This document shows, piece after piece, positions 22,695 to 34,716 of a stretch of 64,000 nt of DNA. Positions within the stretch are counted from its first letter, which is position 1, and every line of letters begins with the position of its first letter. A program made the translations under genes and the position numbers. Origin of the DNA: Gautieria morchelliformis (Eukaryota > Basidiomycota > Agaricomycetes > Gomphales > Gomphaceae); NCBI GenBank assembly GCA_015179125.1, contig WHVA01000282.1:62001-126000 (forward strand). The letters run 5' to 3'. The notes below the pieces were generated by a model. The model was given only the letters and a program-made list of their open reading frames with translations. It searched no databases and had not been told where the DNA came from.

Positions 22695-25600
22695 ATGAAC
22701 TACCTGCGGGGCGCCTTGAGTGCTGCCTCGCAATATTACAAGGATTTGCCACCCATAAATCCTTCCACGCTCACAGGCGCCATCGATGTCATCGTCATTG
22801 AGAGACCAACCGAGAGCGGTGGCACAGAGCTTGTTTGCAGTCCTTTTCACGTCAGATTTGGCAAGTGGCAGGTCCTCAGGCCAGGAGAGAAGAAGGTGCG
22901 CATGCCCTTTCGAGAGCGCCAGGACCAGCCTGTTCAGCTCGCGAATCTAGGTTAATGTCTTGGTGAATGGTCATCCCATTCCATTCAACATGAAGATTGG
23001 TGACGCCGGCGAGGCGTTCTTTGTCTTCGAAACCGACGAGGATGTCCCAGACGAGCTCATTACCAGCCCTTTACTCCAACCCACTGTTGTCAGACAGTCT
23101 GACAATCGTGACGAAACATCCACCGCTGGAAAGTTCGGTATGGAAGAAGGCAGCGAGGGATTTATGGCTCCACCAGAAGAATCGGAATTGGACATAGACG
23201 GAGATGTGAGTTACCTCGGGCAGTCATTCGCTACTTAAACACTAATGCAAGCCACAGCGCCAGGAACCCGAGTTTTTAGACCTCAATGCTACCCAGTCAG
23301 GAGGCAGCTCGACTCCCGACTACCCACAGCTCATTACAGGTAAAGGCTCTCCGACTGATCCACTACATGCCGACATGGTCGCAAAACCCGAGGGTCTGAC
23401 GGCTACTAGGCCTAATGCATCTGAAAACCTTATGTCACCGAACCATGAGAATAATAGTTTGGGCACACGAGGTCAAGATGGACTGGAATTCGAGGCCGAT
23501 GTAGGTGATAACAAATTACCACGTGTAGACGTGCTCGAGGCCCAGCCGCCAAAAGTTACATATCATCATGGTAAGCCTTGCTCAGATGCGGGATCTGTTC
23601 ATGCTTACCCTGTCCAGATGTTGTGCTCGACGTTTCTGGATATCACTCGAAAGGCGCATCAGAGCGTACAATAGACGCAGATAAATGGTGGGAACGAAAG
23701 CAGTCAGTTCTTGCAGTTTACCTGCTTCTCCGGTCTGACCTCTTAAGTAGTGAATCACGGAGTGGTTTGTTCTAATTAAACTCTTCCCTTTTCATCATGT
23801 CTGCTTAACTTTGATTACAGCCACATCCTTGGATATCACTACCAGACCTGATGGATCTCGTATGTCGTCTGATGTTCGCTCACATGCTTCGTGAGTGCTA
23901 ACCAGTTCCAGGATCACCGAGCCCAGAGTCCCACCGCTATCCGTATGTTGGTATACTTGCATTGAAGAATAACCCGACTCACCGTTGTCCAGATCAGCTT
24001 TACATGTGCCCCGCGCCATATCTGAGCCACCTGAATATGGCGCCACGTCTTCACCGCCACCTGAGTACTCATGGGAATGGGGCGCCTTCCCTCAGCGGTC
24101 TCCGATCCGAAGTAATTACTCTAGCGAGGACACCGACGTGCTTGACAGTATAAGGTTTCCGCCAGCGATGCCCGACGTTGTAACCCAACGCCATACGCCA
24201 TCTCCCCCCCGGAGTCGATCCCCAATTCCTGAAGCTGATGGCGGGAGATTAGAAGCGGACGAGGAGGACCCATATAGAGTTTGGCTGGATTTTGAGGGAC
24301 AACGGCTCGGATTCGAGTTGAGTTTGTGTGGAGATTGTATGCGTGAGGAGGGGGCTGCAGTTGCGGCTGCAGGCGCGGCTGAACGTTTCGAGAGAAATAA
24401 AGTTACTTATAAACAGTTGATGGACGACCCGGACACAGTTCACAGTCGTGACCTAGTAGTACGGTGGGACGATGAGTGAGTGGTCCACCATTCTATAGCC
24501 GGTTGTCTGACCCCTTGGTTAGGTACATATACCAGAGTGATTGTTCGCCACTAATGCCTGCCCTGGTGGGCTGGCGTAGACGCACACTTTCGCCGCGTGC
24601 TTCGCCTGTATCGAATGCCGAGGCTGGACCTCGCAAACCCATCGCGGCCCCGCGACCCTCAACGTGGTCTCGCTGGTGGAGTCGTAATCGGACCATCCCC
24701 GACGTCACCGAGTCCTCTTTAGATAGACCTATGACGCTTTCCGAAACAGGCAAGACGCACGTCCAGCAGCCATCTTTAGATCATCCAGAGTCTGCTCCTG
24801 CCAACACCGTGAGTGGCTCGCCTCGAACTTATGGATCTATTCTGATCTTGTCAGAATATACCTGGCTTGCAGCAGACTACTCCCCTAAAGGCAGGTATTC
24901 CTTTCCCTTCTGCCCAGCCAGACGGCGCAGATAAAAAGTACGCCAAAACTTTAAGGCTTACTTCAGATCAATTGGTACGCATGATGTGGATTCCATAAGC
25001 TCGTGAGCTCACACACGCTATTATTACAGAAAGCTCTTGGTCTCAAGAAGGGTGCAAACGGCATCACATTCTCTTTATCCGCCTCTGGCCAGGTAGCATG
25101 CACGGCCCGAATATTTTTGTGGGATGCGACAGACCACGTAGTCGTGTCTGATATTGATGGCACCATCACGAAGTATGTCGTCATTCCTGGATTTATATGA
25201 CTCACACCCGACCTTGACAGATCGGACGCACTGGGCCATGTCTTCACCCTGATAGGACGCGATTGGACACATCTCGGTGTGGCGAAGCTATATACTGACA
25301 TCTGCCGGAATGGGTACAAAATAATGTATCTCACCTCGCGTGCCATAGGCCAAGCCGACTCGACGCGGGACTATCTCAAGGGAATCAAACAGAACAATTA
25401 CCAACTTCCCGAGGGCCCTGTCATCATGAGCCCGGATCGCCTGCTGACTAGCTTACATCGGTAAGTGTGGCCACTCTCACCTCGTAAGCTTTGCATTGAT
25501 GTGCGATGTTAAGCGAGGTCATTATGCGCAAACCGGAGACATTTAAAATGGCCTGTCTAAGAGACATACAACGTCTATTTGGGACATCGTCGCATCATGC

Positions 25601-26514
25601 CTTCTACGCGGGATTCGGGAATAGGATCACTGACGCCCTCTCCTATCGAAGTGTTAATATCCCGAGTGCGCGAATATTCACGATCGATTCTACTGGTGAG
25701 GTAAAGATGGAGTTACTAGAGCTAGCAGGGTACAAATCTTCGTGAGTTATTTTTAAAACGTCTGCAGCCGCTTTTCAAATTTATTATTAACATTTTATTT
25801 CGCATAAGCTATATCCATATGACGGACATTGTTGACCAGATGTTTCCTCCGATAAACCGCAAATGGGCACCCGAGTATACTGACTTCAACTATTGGCGGA
25901 CACCAGTCGTAGAGTACGAGCTTCCTGAGGCTTTGACTGCGCCACCAAGCCCCTCGTTGAGTGCCAGTGCGCGCAGCGACACCTCAACCCAGACAACGTT
26001 GAGTCGTTTGAGACATTTTAGTCTAGGGAGGTCAAGCAGTAGGGTTACATCGCCTGAGAGTAGCCTCAGCTCCAGCCCTGCCCGTAACAGTAATGGCAAT
26101 GGCCATCATGGAGGACGTATCCGGACGGCAGCCTCTCTCGACCGTTTAGGCTCATTCTTACCTGTTGGGGAGGGCATTGAATACGTCACCACAGGAGGGA
26201 CACGAAGCGACGTGAGCAAGAGCGATGTTGATCTGATCCATAACGAGTTCCTTGGGAACGAGGTCAGGCAGGGGCGTTTGAGGAACAGACCAGAGAGTAT
26301 GCCTGGCTCCCTGGATCATTCTGTAGGGATGCAAGATCCTCGATGGTTTAACGATCAGGAAATTAAGGAAGGGGAGTTCATCGATGGCGCTGATGGCGAC
26401 GAAGAATATGATTCCGATGAGAACGAGGAGGAATATGTGGAAGAGGCCGCAGAGGAAGCTTTCGATGATGATTTATTGGCGACCGGCGAGATGGAAACTG
26501 TACCATTCCTCTAG
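22695..26514 (+). CDS. PAH1: Phosphatidate phosphatase, lipin family
   Basis: Converts phosphatidic acid to diacylglycerol, controlling triacylglycerol versus phospholipid synthesis at the ER/nuclear membrane. Start 22695 gives the amphipathic N-terminal helix MNYLRGALSAASQYY and the N-lipin domain (SPFHVRFGKWQVLRPGEKK). A 55-base intron (22896-22950) joins it to VNVLVNGHPIPFNMKIGD and GEAFFVFETDEDVPDEL. A disordered middle follows. The C-lipin domain has ALGLKKGANGITFSLS, the catalytic DxDxT motif SDIDGTITKSDALGH split by an intron, and MYLTSRAIGQADSTRDYL. The C-terminus is Ser-rich then strongly acidic (EEYDSDENEEEYVEE) and stops at 26514. The disordered regions are the usual place for regulatory phosphorylation. 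Confidence 0.93.
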
Positions 26515-26666
26515 GTATTTCTAGACTACTGTATCATTTTCGTATTTCTAGCTAGTTGGTACTGTTACTGTATACACATCAATGCATCATAGATCTCTTT
26601 TCTTGGTTGGGGACGTACATACCGCTTTGTCGCACTATATTATATAATAATATCACTATCCATTAA

Positions 26667-26749
26667 GGCGCGATAGCTCAGCTGGGAGAGCGACAGACTG
26701 AAGTTAAACCGTCATCTGCAGGTCCCCGGTTCAATCCCGGGTCGTGCCA
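26667..26749 (+). tRNA. tRNA-Phe (GAA) with a 10-base intron
   Basis: Acceptor GGCGCGA pairs with TCGTGCC (one G-T). The D arm is TAGCTCAGCTGGGAGAGC. The anticodon stem CAGA/TCTG closes a loop CTGAAGA with anticodon GAA, interrupted after position 37 by TTAAACCGTC. The T arm CCCGGTTCAATCCCGGG is canonical and the discriminator is A. Mature length is 73 without CCA. Confidence 0.93.
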
Positions 26750-26823
26750 CATTCTTTTGGGTAACGATACCGTTGGTACAGTTTTTGGTTCTCTCTCTCT
26801 TGTCGGAGTTTCGGTTGGTCTCC

Positions 26824-28279
26824 ATGTCTTCAGCTACCACACGTCCTAAAACACCTCCGTATCATACTACCTTTGTAGCTCGAGGAGTAATTGTGCGTTG
26901 GTAGTTGGTATGGTTTTCCGTTTTCTCAGGCGTCACTATTCTAGGCTCCCAACTTTTCTGCTTTTCGACCGAGAGACGTACGTGTGTCTATCCCAAGTAC
27001 CACTGGAAAGGATCGTGCAAGCCTTAGCCATGTCGCGTGGAGCTGTGATGGTCGACGGCTGTCATCCGCTGGATACGAGAAGGCAGTTCGACTTTGGCAG
27101 CCCGAGAAAAGCGTGGGGGAACCCGTGTTCAAGAGTGAGACCCGCATTGACGCAGATATATTGCACGAATACGACAGCTCGATCCTCGGAACACAACTAC
27201 AATATCTGGTGCTCACACTGAGGCTGTGGAATTCGTAGCTTGGAACCCCACGCACCCAGAACTATTTTGCTCGTCTAGCTCGAAAGACAAACGAGTTGCT
27301 TTCTACGATGCGCGTCGTGAGTCCCCATCGCCCACCGTATCCGCGCCATGTCTTCTCCTGGTCTTACCATCTGTGCCTTCGTCGTCAGAAAGTCGACCCA
27401 CGCAAGTTATAAACACCTCCCGTCATCCGATCAATCTTCAGTATTCTCCAGACGGCAAGACGATAATGGTCCTCGACGATGACGACCGTCTTTCTTTCAT
27501 CAAACATGGCAACACCGGATCAGATGGCCAGCTGGAATGGAAGACAGGAGAGACGGCGAGAGTGCCGGGTTATGGTTCAGTCAGTAGTTATACCCTTATT
27601 CCCGCAGTTCCCTCCTCAGCTTGTGCTAGGTTTTGAGTGCCATTGCTTTGTGGAACCATGTGGGAGACGCCATCTTTACGTCCACTACAGATGGCATGGT
27701 GCGGATTCTTAGCTATCCTAGCATGGATCTTCAAGAAAGAACTGGTGCTCATTGCCGGGCAATATATGCTCTTGGTCTGGACCCACGTGGGAAGTATGTA
27801 GAACATTGAAGAAGCCTCACATTATGCTCATTCTTCTGGGACAGATATCTTGTAACAGGCGGCTCGGATTCAATCATCAACTTTTTTGATCTGCAAGAAT
27901 GGCTTTGTGTGAAAAGCATATCAACTGGAGAGTAAGACTACCGTTTTATTTGAATGATATATCATAACTTGAATTGGGATCCACCCTCTAGCACATCGAT
28001 CAACTCACTTTCGTTTTCATACGATGGTGAATATCTCGCATGCGCCACGGAAACTCCGTACATTGATATCGTACGTACCTCTGAGTCCCTGTTGAGATCC
28101 TCCTGGGTTACAACAACCTTATCCAGATTGCAACGGAGACTGGTCAAGTCCTGCACCGTGTGCCTTCCATGACAGTACCTGGTTTAGTAACATGGCATCC
28201 GTCTAAGCATATTGTTGCATCCTGTGCAGAGCCTACTGCCAGACCCGACAAAGCGTGGCTCAGCGTTTTCGGCCTGTAA
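26824..28279 (+). CDS. THOC3: THO complex subunit 3 (Tex1-like WD40 protein)
   Basis: Seven-bladed WD40 protein of the THO/TREX complex, which couples transcription to mRNA export in the nucleus. Start 26824 (MSSATTRPKTPPYHTTF) splices to APNFSAFRPRDVRVSIPST. WD-type blades follow: LSHVAWSCDGRRL, TEAVEFVAWNPTHPELFCSS, NLQYSPDGKTIMVLDDDD, GLDPRGKYLVTGGSDSII, SINSLSFSYDGEYLACATE and TWHPSKHIVASC. Several introns interrupt them; I verified the splice at DARQ/SRPTQ. It ends WLSVFGL at 28279, 179 bases from the end of the convergent neighbour. The order and ending match THOC3 rather than other WD40 proteins. Confidence 0.82.
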
Positions 28280-28457
28280 GGTTTTGGATTACTGTCGATA
28301 TATCAATGCTATGTGTGCTGAGAGCGTGGGATGTATGGTACATATGGGGGGACAAGTACGAGGGAATCATGCAACAAATGTCTGGGTAAGTAGAAACAGC
28401 AAGGAATAGTCCATCCACGAAGGTAAAGCTTATAAAAGTGGCTCCGCTCCACATAGC

Positions 28458-31446
28458 TTAATCAGCAGCAACGTTGTGTCGCCATTGATCCACACTTTGG
28501 TATTTTGCCGGATCGTGAAGGGGAGGGCCTGGAGCTGCGCTGAAGGTCGGTGGGGGTACCATAAAAGGAGGAAAGCCGTTAAGCATCGAAGGGGCGCCAA
28601 ATGCCATAGAACTGTGAAGTTGCGCTTGCATCATCATCTGTTGTTGAGCCATTATGTTAAGCTGCTTCTGCTGCTGAGCCTGCTTGAGGCCCAACGGCTT
28701 CTCGTCGTCGTCGTCGTCATCGCCATGGGTGACCGAGCGCGCAATGATAGAATGAGCACGGGGATGACGGACAGCGAGTGGCACGTCATCTTCTTCAGCA
28801 TCTTCTTGGGTTGCATGAGGTACATTATCGAATGAAAAGTCAGGCAGCATGCTCTTCCGCTCCAAAACTTTTGCTAAAGGTTTCTCGTCCTCCGAATCGG
28901 GTGACGGAGCTCGTACGGCACGTATGGTTGGCATCTGTAGCTTGCGGACTAAGGGGACATCGTCCTCACTATCCGAACTACCAAAGTTCTGGTTTGGTTG
29001 GCGCCCACCCTCGTCATCTGGCGATCCCCAACCTCCAGCTTCAGACCCTCGTCTAGCCGCATTCGCTTTTGCCGCGTTTTCTGAAGCCTGGCTGTCAGTG
29101 TCGCTATTAGAATCTGGGATAACCGGTGGGAGAGTTCGTCTAGCCGTAGCCTTTGGTATAGCAGGCAAGGTCGGGGGGCGTTCTGATACTTTATAGGGGG
29201 GTGGAACAGCCTCTAGAGCGACCGGCGAGGGAGGGGGCAACTTATTGTTTCCTTTACCTCTATTCTTTGCTTTCTTCGCCGCCTTCGCCGCCTTCTCCTC
29301 GTCTTTCCGTTTGCGTGCCTCTTCCTCCGCCTTTTCAGCAGCCTCAATGTCTTTGAGTTTGGCCAGTTCGCGTACCCACAGCTGATCCACCCCAAAGACA
29401 GATTTACCATTAAGTATCCTTCCATTTGCAGCTCCAGGACTGACATGTTCTTCACCTGAAAAGTCAAGCAGAGGTTTGGGACCAGAAGAATTTCTGCGCT
29501 GCAAGGGCGGCCGATCACCAAAGGCCTGTGATACAGGACGATCCTGCAGCGTGGCAGGATCTATCAGAGTGCTTGAACGACGAATCTGACCGCGCGACAT
29601 CATTGTTGGTCGCTGGTCACCTGTGAATACCCTAAGGCCCGACATAAGACAAAAGACGGTTATTGCAAGCGTGGTTGCGGAGAACACACCTTTGTTTTGA
29701 TTTCATCTTCTGCTTCCGTGCTTCTAGCTCATCCATTAAGCTCCTGCCATACAGTTTTCCAGGAGCTTTCCCCTGTGCCTGCTTCTGCTCTTCTGCAATC
29801 TCCTCCTCGATGTCTTCTTCTTGGATTATCTGCTCTCCATCTTCCCTCGCTCGATGAAGACCACTTTCAATATCCTCGTAGGCCACGTCGCGTTGACCCC
29901 CAAGCATGAGAGAATTACGAAATGTGAGCTGAGAGAGAGACATGCTAACCCGGGGATTGGGTGTGAATGAATCTGACCCCGCGGGGGGCATTAAATGAGA
30001 AAAGGGTCGTCCTGTGGATTTGGCCCCGGGAGGCAGAGGCGGTCCAACTGTAGACATCTGGAAGCCCTGGGGAAGTTGTGCTGGAGCACCATTGTTCTCA
30101 CTATCTTGCAGCGGGCTAGGCATAATAAGTATCTTGGGCCTCATTAGTTCCATGCGTGAGTAACGCCGGGGCTGTCGTTGGTCTTGGTCGGGAAGGTGAT
30201 TACTTGCTACAGACATGTGATCGGCATCAGGCGGCAACCGTGACCCAAGTGAAGCATTAGACATGGTGCGCGTGTGAGCCGCTGCCTTGGGATCAAAGCG
30301 GGACGTCCGAATGGGAGAGGGAGCAGGAAGAGAGAATGGGTTGTTTTCATCAAGAAGGCCTTGAGATCCTATTGACACAAAAGATGTTACACGTTCTCGC
30401 TGGTCGAGGATCGACTGTCCTCCCAGGGACACTACCGAAATCGGGCGAGCGTTAGAAGGGGCCCTAGGATCGAAGCGTGACGTAGTAGTGGGAGGAGGGA
30501 GCGCAAAGGGATTGTCCTCTGCAGCACGAGAACCACTCGACATCGTGCGCTCCCGTCCATGTTCAAGCAGAGGATGGGAGCCAACAGATGCATTGGATAT
30601 CGCCCGGGTATGTAGACCAGCTTTGGGGTCAAAGCGGGAGGTAGAAGAAGAGAGGGGCAAAGCAAAAGAATTCAATCTTTCTGCCTCATCTTGCAAATCG
30701 GGTGATGCACTGGGGAAAGGGATGGTATGTGGAGACGAATTCAGTGGGTGGCTTCGCAACGGCACACGATTGGGGAAGGGTTGCTTGAATCCTGTTGCAG
30801 ACAAGGGCCTTTCAAAGTCCGGCGTTTTGCGACCCGTCGGGTCTAAAGGCGCGGCGATGGATCTACGACGGAAATCTGCTTCTGAGGCAATTGGCCCTCC
30901 TCGCATTGCCTCCAGGAGCTCATGTCCTGAACCAAGACCTCCCATACTCTGAGACCTGCCGCCTTGATGACGATGCCTGGGTGGTTCGAGTGGCCCAAGG
31001 TCGTCGGCATCATATGCCTGAGAATAGGCATTAGGCAAGATCTCGGATTGCGCTTTTGAAAGTTTGCGCTCTCTTGGACCAGTCCTCCTATTCTTAGAAC
31101 TTTGCTTCCCTTTGTTTCCAAGAAAATCTGCCATACCCCAAGCCTCCAAGTCTACCTCGAGATCGTCTTCCTCGTATTCTTCTTCCTCAGCGCCTCCTCC
31201 ATCCGACTCAGGTATATCATCACCAAATGGGTTGCGAAGAACGTCGATAGATCCCCTAGAATTCCGAGTCCCAGCTAGCGAGCGACGAGCATCCATAGAA
31301 CCTCGTGCACTAGCCGTCTCGCTACCAGGAAGCTCTACACCCAGCAAGTTGGGAGTCTCACGTAAATGCTCAAACCCTGATAAGGTACGTGCGCGAGGGC
31401 CCTCGCGGGTGCGAATATGAGAGAATATCGCACTGTTCTCTGCCAA
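28458..31446 (-). CDS. Large disordered conserved protein, function unknown
   Basis: Two big exons joined at an intron near 29633-29691. The protein (about 1,000 residues) is almost wholly low-complexity and Ser/Pro/Asp-rich. An acidic patch EEEEYEEDDLEVDLEAWGM precedes ADFLGNKGKQSSKNRR. The middle holds three degenerate ~50-residue repeats, each starting SRFDP(K/R)A and ending with a Leu-rich LxxxxRE/D stretch. The second exon has a charged Lys/Ala/Glu helix (a likely coiled coil) and four acidic motifs of the type DDVPLxxR or DEKPLxxL, then a Gln/Met-rich tail. An upstream in-frame stretch (EYDNDPDDPNPERLAE) shows that the true start lies beyond 31446 in another exon. I recognise no catalytic domain. 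Confidence 0.75.
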
Positions 31447-31832
31447 ACGCTCGGGATTGGGGTCGTCCGGGTCATTGTCATACTCTATTGTGTTCCATCA
31501 TCAATGATCGAACTGAGGTGAAAGGAACAACTTGCCAAGAAGGGCAGCCGCGAGCTGCAGTCTTGAGAAAGCTGACATTCGTAAGAGTCGGTTTCGAGAT
31601 GTCAAGCCAGTCAAAACTCAAACAGCAAGGCGTGTCACGCTACCAAAGGAAACGTCACGATCAGTGTCACACCTGGGTCACACACGAAATGTCCTACGCA
31701 AAAATGACATTATGCTTTGTGGCTCCAATTGTTAGTGGTGATTAACAAGTTGTAGCAAACATGCTTCAAAAATGCGATACGGTATAGCACTTAGCCACCC
31801 TTGACACAGCCATGTGAGACCCAGCGGAAACT

Positions 31833-33815
31833 CTACTTAGGTATGAAAACTCTGGCTCCTTTTGTCTCCTCCTCGAATTTCTTCTCCATTCGGCGTATTC
31901 GGCTCTGTGCAAGGCCTCTCATCCAACTCTTGCCGCCCAAAGCGAAGAAGGCCAACACGCCCCCGACCATCCACAGTCCGTACCACTCCATTCGCCGCCA
32001 TGCCTCCAAAGAGTCGAAGAAACCACCGATCACGAATGGAGCAACGGTGAAATTCAGGAGCATCAAAGCTGCAAGTGATCCCACGAAATCGTATAGCCGC
32101 TTGATCACTGATGACGGCAAGTGGTCTGTCTCCGGACGGTGAGGTTCTGGTTGTGAACTGCCTGGAGGAAGGACGGGAGGCAACACTAGAGGTCGGAAAT
32201 TTGCACGGCACATGCGACCGGCGGTAGTGACGAAGCCACCCAGCAGGAATGTTATGTAATAGCCACCGGCAATCCCATGCTTGGAAACCAATTTCAAACT
32301 GCATCATACCTTGTAGCTGGAGCATAGACTCTTACCCAAAATGCCGATGTGATGAAGGTGACCATGCTGCTTTTAAATCCAGGCTTCCTCCCCTTCCGCG
32401 CGACTCGTTTGTACATTGTCTCGCGGAGCCATACATTAGTCTTCATGTTCCAGGAGTCCAACAAGACTTTGAAGTTCGATGGCCACTCTATCAATAAGAT
32501 GTTCACATTAGCAGCTCCACCCCAAAGACTACCTCCTGAAGCTGTGTATCCTGTAAACCCAAGACCTGTAAGGATGCAAGCACCCTGGTTTACTTAGTAA
32601 CCATCATGGCTCATACCGGTAACGGAATCACTACCTCACTGAGCAACCAAACTGAATAGTATTTTATCCTTGCCACGAACCCAATGAGTTGGACAGTGAG
32701 CAATCTTCAGAAATGAAGAATGTTACGACAGTATATCACGGGTTGTGTATTCTTCTTACCGGTTGAGCAGGCCCTTCTGCAACCACGCATCCGTCAATAC
32801 ACTTTGATAAGGAAATCTTCCACCGAGCACGACAAAAAGCCCCAGGCATAGAAAGCCGGTCCCCATGCGAGTGTATGCTACTCGTTTTCGTCCACGCGGA
32901 ACATGCTTGACTCGCGTACGACCATCTTCCCCTGCGGACTCGAACAATGATCCATCTATGAGTGAGGCGTATGTCGTGTACTCAGTATATGGCCCGACCA
33001 GGATTCCCGGGAAATAGAAACTGGACATGCGGTCGTGGTAAGTAGTCTGGGGTGTGTTGACAGCGCGTCACTGACGCGTATCCGAGAAATTCCAGTAGTG
33101 AGGGCATGGTGGCAACCCGGTGTTTCAGCTGCCATTTATCTAATTCCTATACGCTCAGTCAGGTGTGAGGGGTTATGTTCTTACCCGACAGCAAACAATT
33201 CCTTGCCTCTGCCGGGCGACGCCCATCCCACACATTCCATGCAAAAGTGGTGAGCTTCATGGTCAAAACCATTTGAGAGCTTGTGATGTCAAATGTTTCG
33301 TAAGGTATCTCGTATATAGCGCGGTAAGCATGGCTGGGTATGAAATTAAGGGAATCTTTAACAGAGCGCGGCGAGCGCCAGCATCAAGCTCACTTGAAAG
33401 TCAAGAGACTCATATCAGCGCTGAATGAACGTTAGCAAAGGGACACGGGTGGTGAATAAATTCTTATGCTCACGCAAACACGGCCCACGGCATGCTTGGA
33501 CCACGCAGTGTGGCGGCCAGGATATATGTCACCAGAACGCTACAGAGGAGGTGCAGTATTTCCGGCCACAGATGCATGACAGGCAACAGAAATACAGTGG
33601 ACACGACTACGCTGAAAATGTGCTTCATAGCCGGTTGCGAGCGAGGTAGCCGTACAAAGACATTGCCCAAGGGATAGCTTACGACCAGGCAAGTAATGAG
33701 CTAAACAGCATGCAGATAAGCCATGAAAATATGCATAAAACTCCATAGAACAAGCCTTTATTTGATCAAGCGATGCGCCTGTAGCGTCTGCCAGAGGCTT
33801 GAATAGGTCGTCCAT
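31833..33815 (-). CDS. MBOAT lysophospholipid acyltransferase (Ale1/Lpt1-like)
   Basis: ER multi-pass acyltransferase that reacylates lysophospholipids in the Lands cycle. Start 33815 (MDDLFKPLADATGASLDQIK). Hydrophobic segments follow, then a cytosolic segment SFYFPGILVGPYTEYTTY characteristic of this MBOAT branch and GRKRVAYTRMGTGF. The conserved Asn is in SWNMKTNVWLRETMYKR (family motif WN..TNxWLR), and the catalytic His is in TSAFWHGIAGGYYITF, split by an intron at TSAFW/HG. The C-terminal half has further membrane segments (ALMLLNFTVAPFVIGG) and a Lys/Arg/Glu tail ending ARVFIPK at 31833. Numerous short introns; no disruption found. Confidence 0.88.
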
Positions 33816-34056
33816 AACAGGCTCCTGAGGCTACCGCACTGTCACGACCTGTCACGTTTTTACATCACGTGAATCCGTTAGCTGATTAGACTCGAACCGG
33901 TCTCTATAATCGTTTCACTTTCTGGTAACCTTTAGAACGATGTAGGGATTAGGGGGTTGTGGCCGGTAAGCGGAGAACGCAGGGTCGCGTCCGACGCACG
34001 GACGCGTAGTTAGGTAGCCACGGTCGGCAGTATATTATTCGGACGATTAGCTAGTT
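33816..34056. other. Promoter-side interval of the acyltransferase gene
   Basis: No gene seen. It forms the left part of a 900-base divergent region between the acyltransferase and Psf2. Confidence 0.4.
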
Positions 34057-34212
34057 GTACCTCAGTGAATTGTCCATTCACTGAGGTACGTACCGTTTCT
34101 GTATACCGAGACGTGCGGTAGCTTATACTATGTCTATAGCACCTTCGTCTCTAGGTATAGTAATAATACATGCTCAGTGAATTGTCCATTCACTGAGCAC
34201 CTTCGTCTCTAG
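34057..34212. repeat. Two near-identical hairpins plus a 16-base direct repeat
   Basis: Hairpin 1: 34057-34070 with 34076-34089 (14-bp arms). Hairpin 2: 34171-34182 with 34188-34199 (12-bp arms). Both share the stem CTCAGTGAAT and loop TGTCC. The outer pairs differ between the two but remain complementary. The sequence GCACCTTCGTCTCTAG occurs at 34139-34154 and again at 34197-34212, directly after hairpin 2. None of it is coding. Confidence 0.85.
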
Positions 34213-34716
34213 TCTACTGCGCTCATACCAACAAACGACTATCTTCTGATCGTTACCACAGCGAGCCTGGGTTCGAGTCTATGAACGTTTGAACCTCAGG
34301 CCTCAACGTCTCGACCACTAACCGGGACCGTCCATGCTCATGGCCATTATAACTGATGAGTACAGTAAGTATTTATGTAAAATTTTCCGCTTACCTCCCT
34401 GCCAGGGTCCACACCTGATAGATACATTAACCTTGTACATATGTACAGGTAGAAAAAATAGTTCCCAGACATAACATACTCACAACTAGCTGACGTTGAG
34501 CCTCGGACTCGCCCAAATCCTCTCCATCGAACTCTAGTAATTATATAATAGCGACATCAATCCAAGACGTACATAAACACAATAGTCCCAGGTGCGACGC
34601 GTCCACAAGTGTCAACAGCAAGTACTGTCCATTCAAAATACTCTATCGCAAGTTCCCGGTGCTTGGCCCGCGACGAAGTGCGTACCCGTACTTACATTTA
34701 GTCTGAGGATTTCAAG
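34213..34716. other. Intergenic, upstream of Psf2
   Basis: No gene accepted. A stretch at about 34255-34330 looks vaguely tRNA-like but does not fold into a full tRNA. The rest is the presumed Psf2 promoter. Confidence 0.4.

Noticed and set aside
22896-22950. Apparent frameshift between the two N-lipin segments of PAH1
   Set aside because: A 55-base GT-AG intron joins PGEKK to VNVLVNGHP in frame and matches the family, so no frameshift is needed.
28476-31420. Several plus-strand open frames opposite the disordered protein
   Set aside because: They are mirror frames of a Ser/Pro/Asp-biased gene and show no domain or codon logic of their own.
34255-34330. tRNA-like stretch with box-A and box-B resemblances
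   Set aside because: The box-A-like motif is on the minus strand and the best box-B match is on the plus strand; no complete cloverleaf forms.
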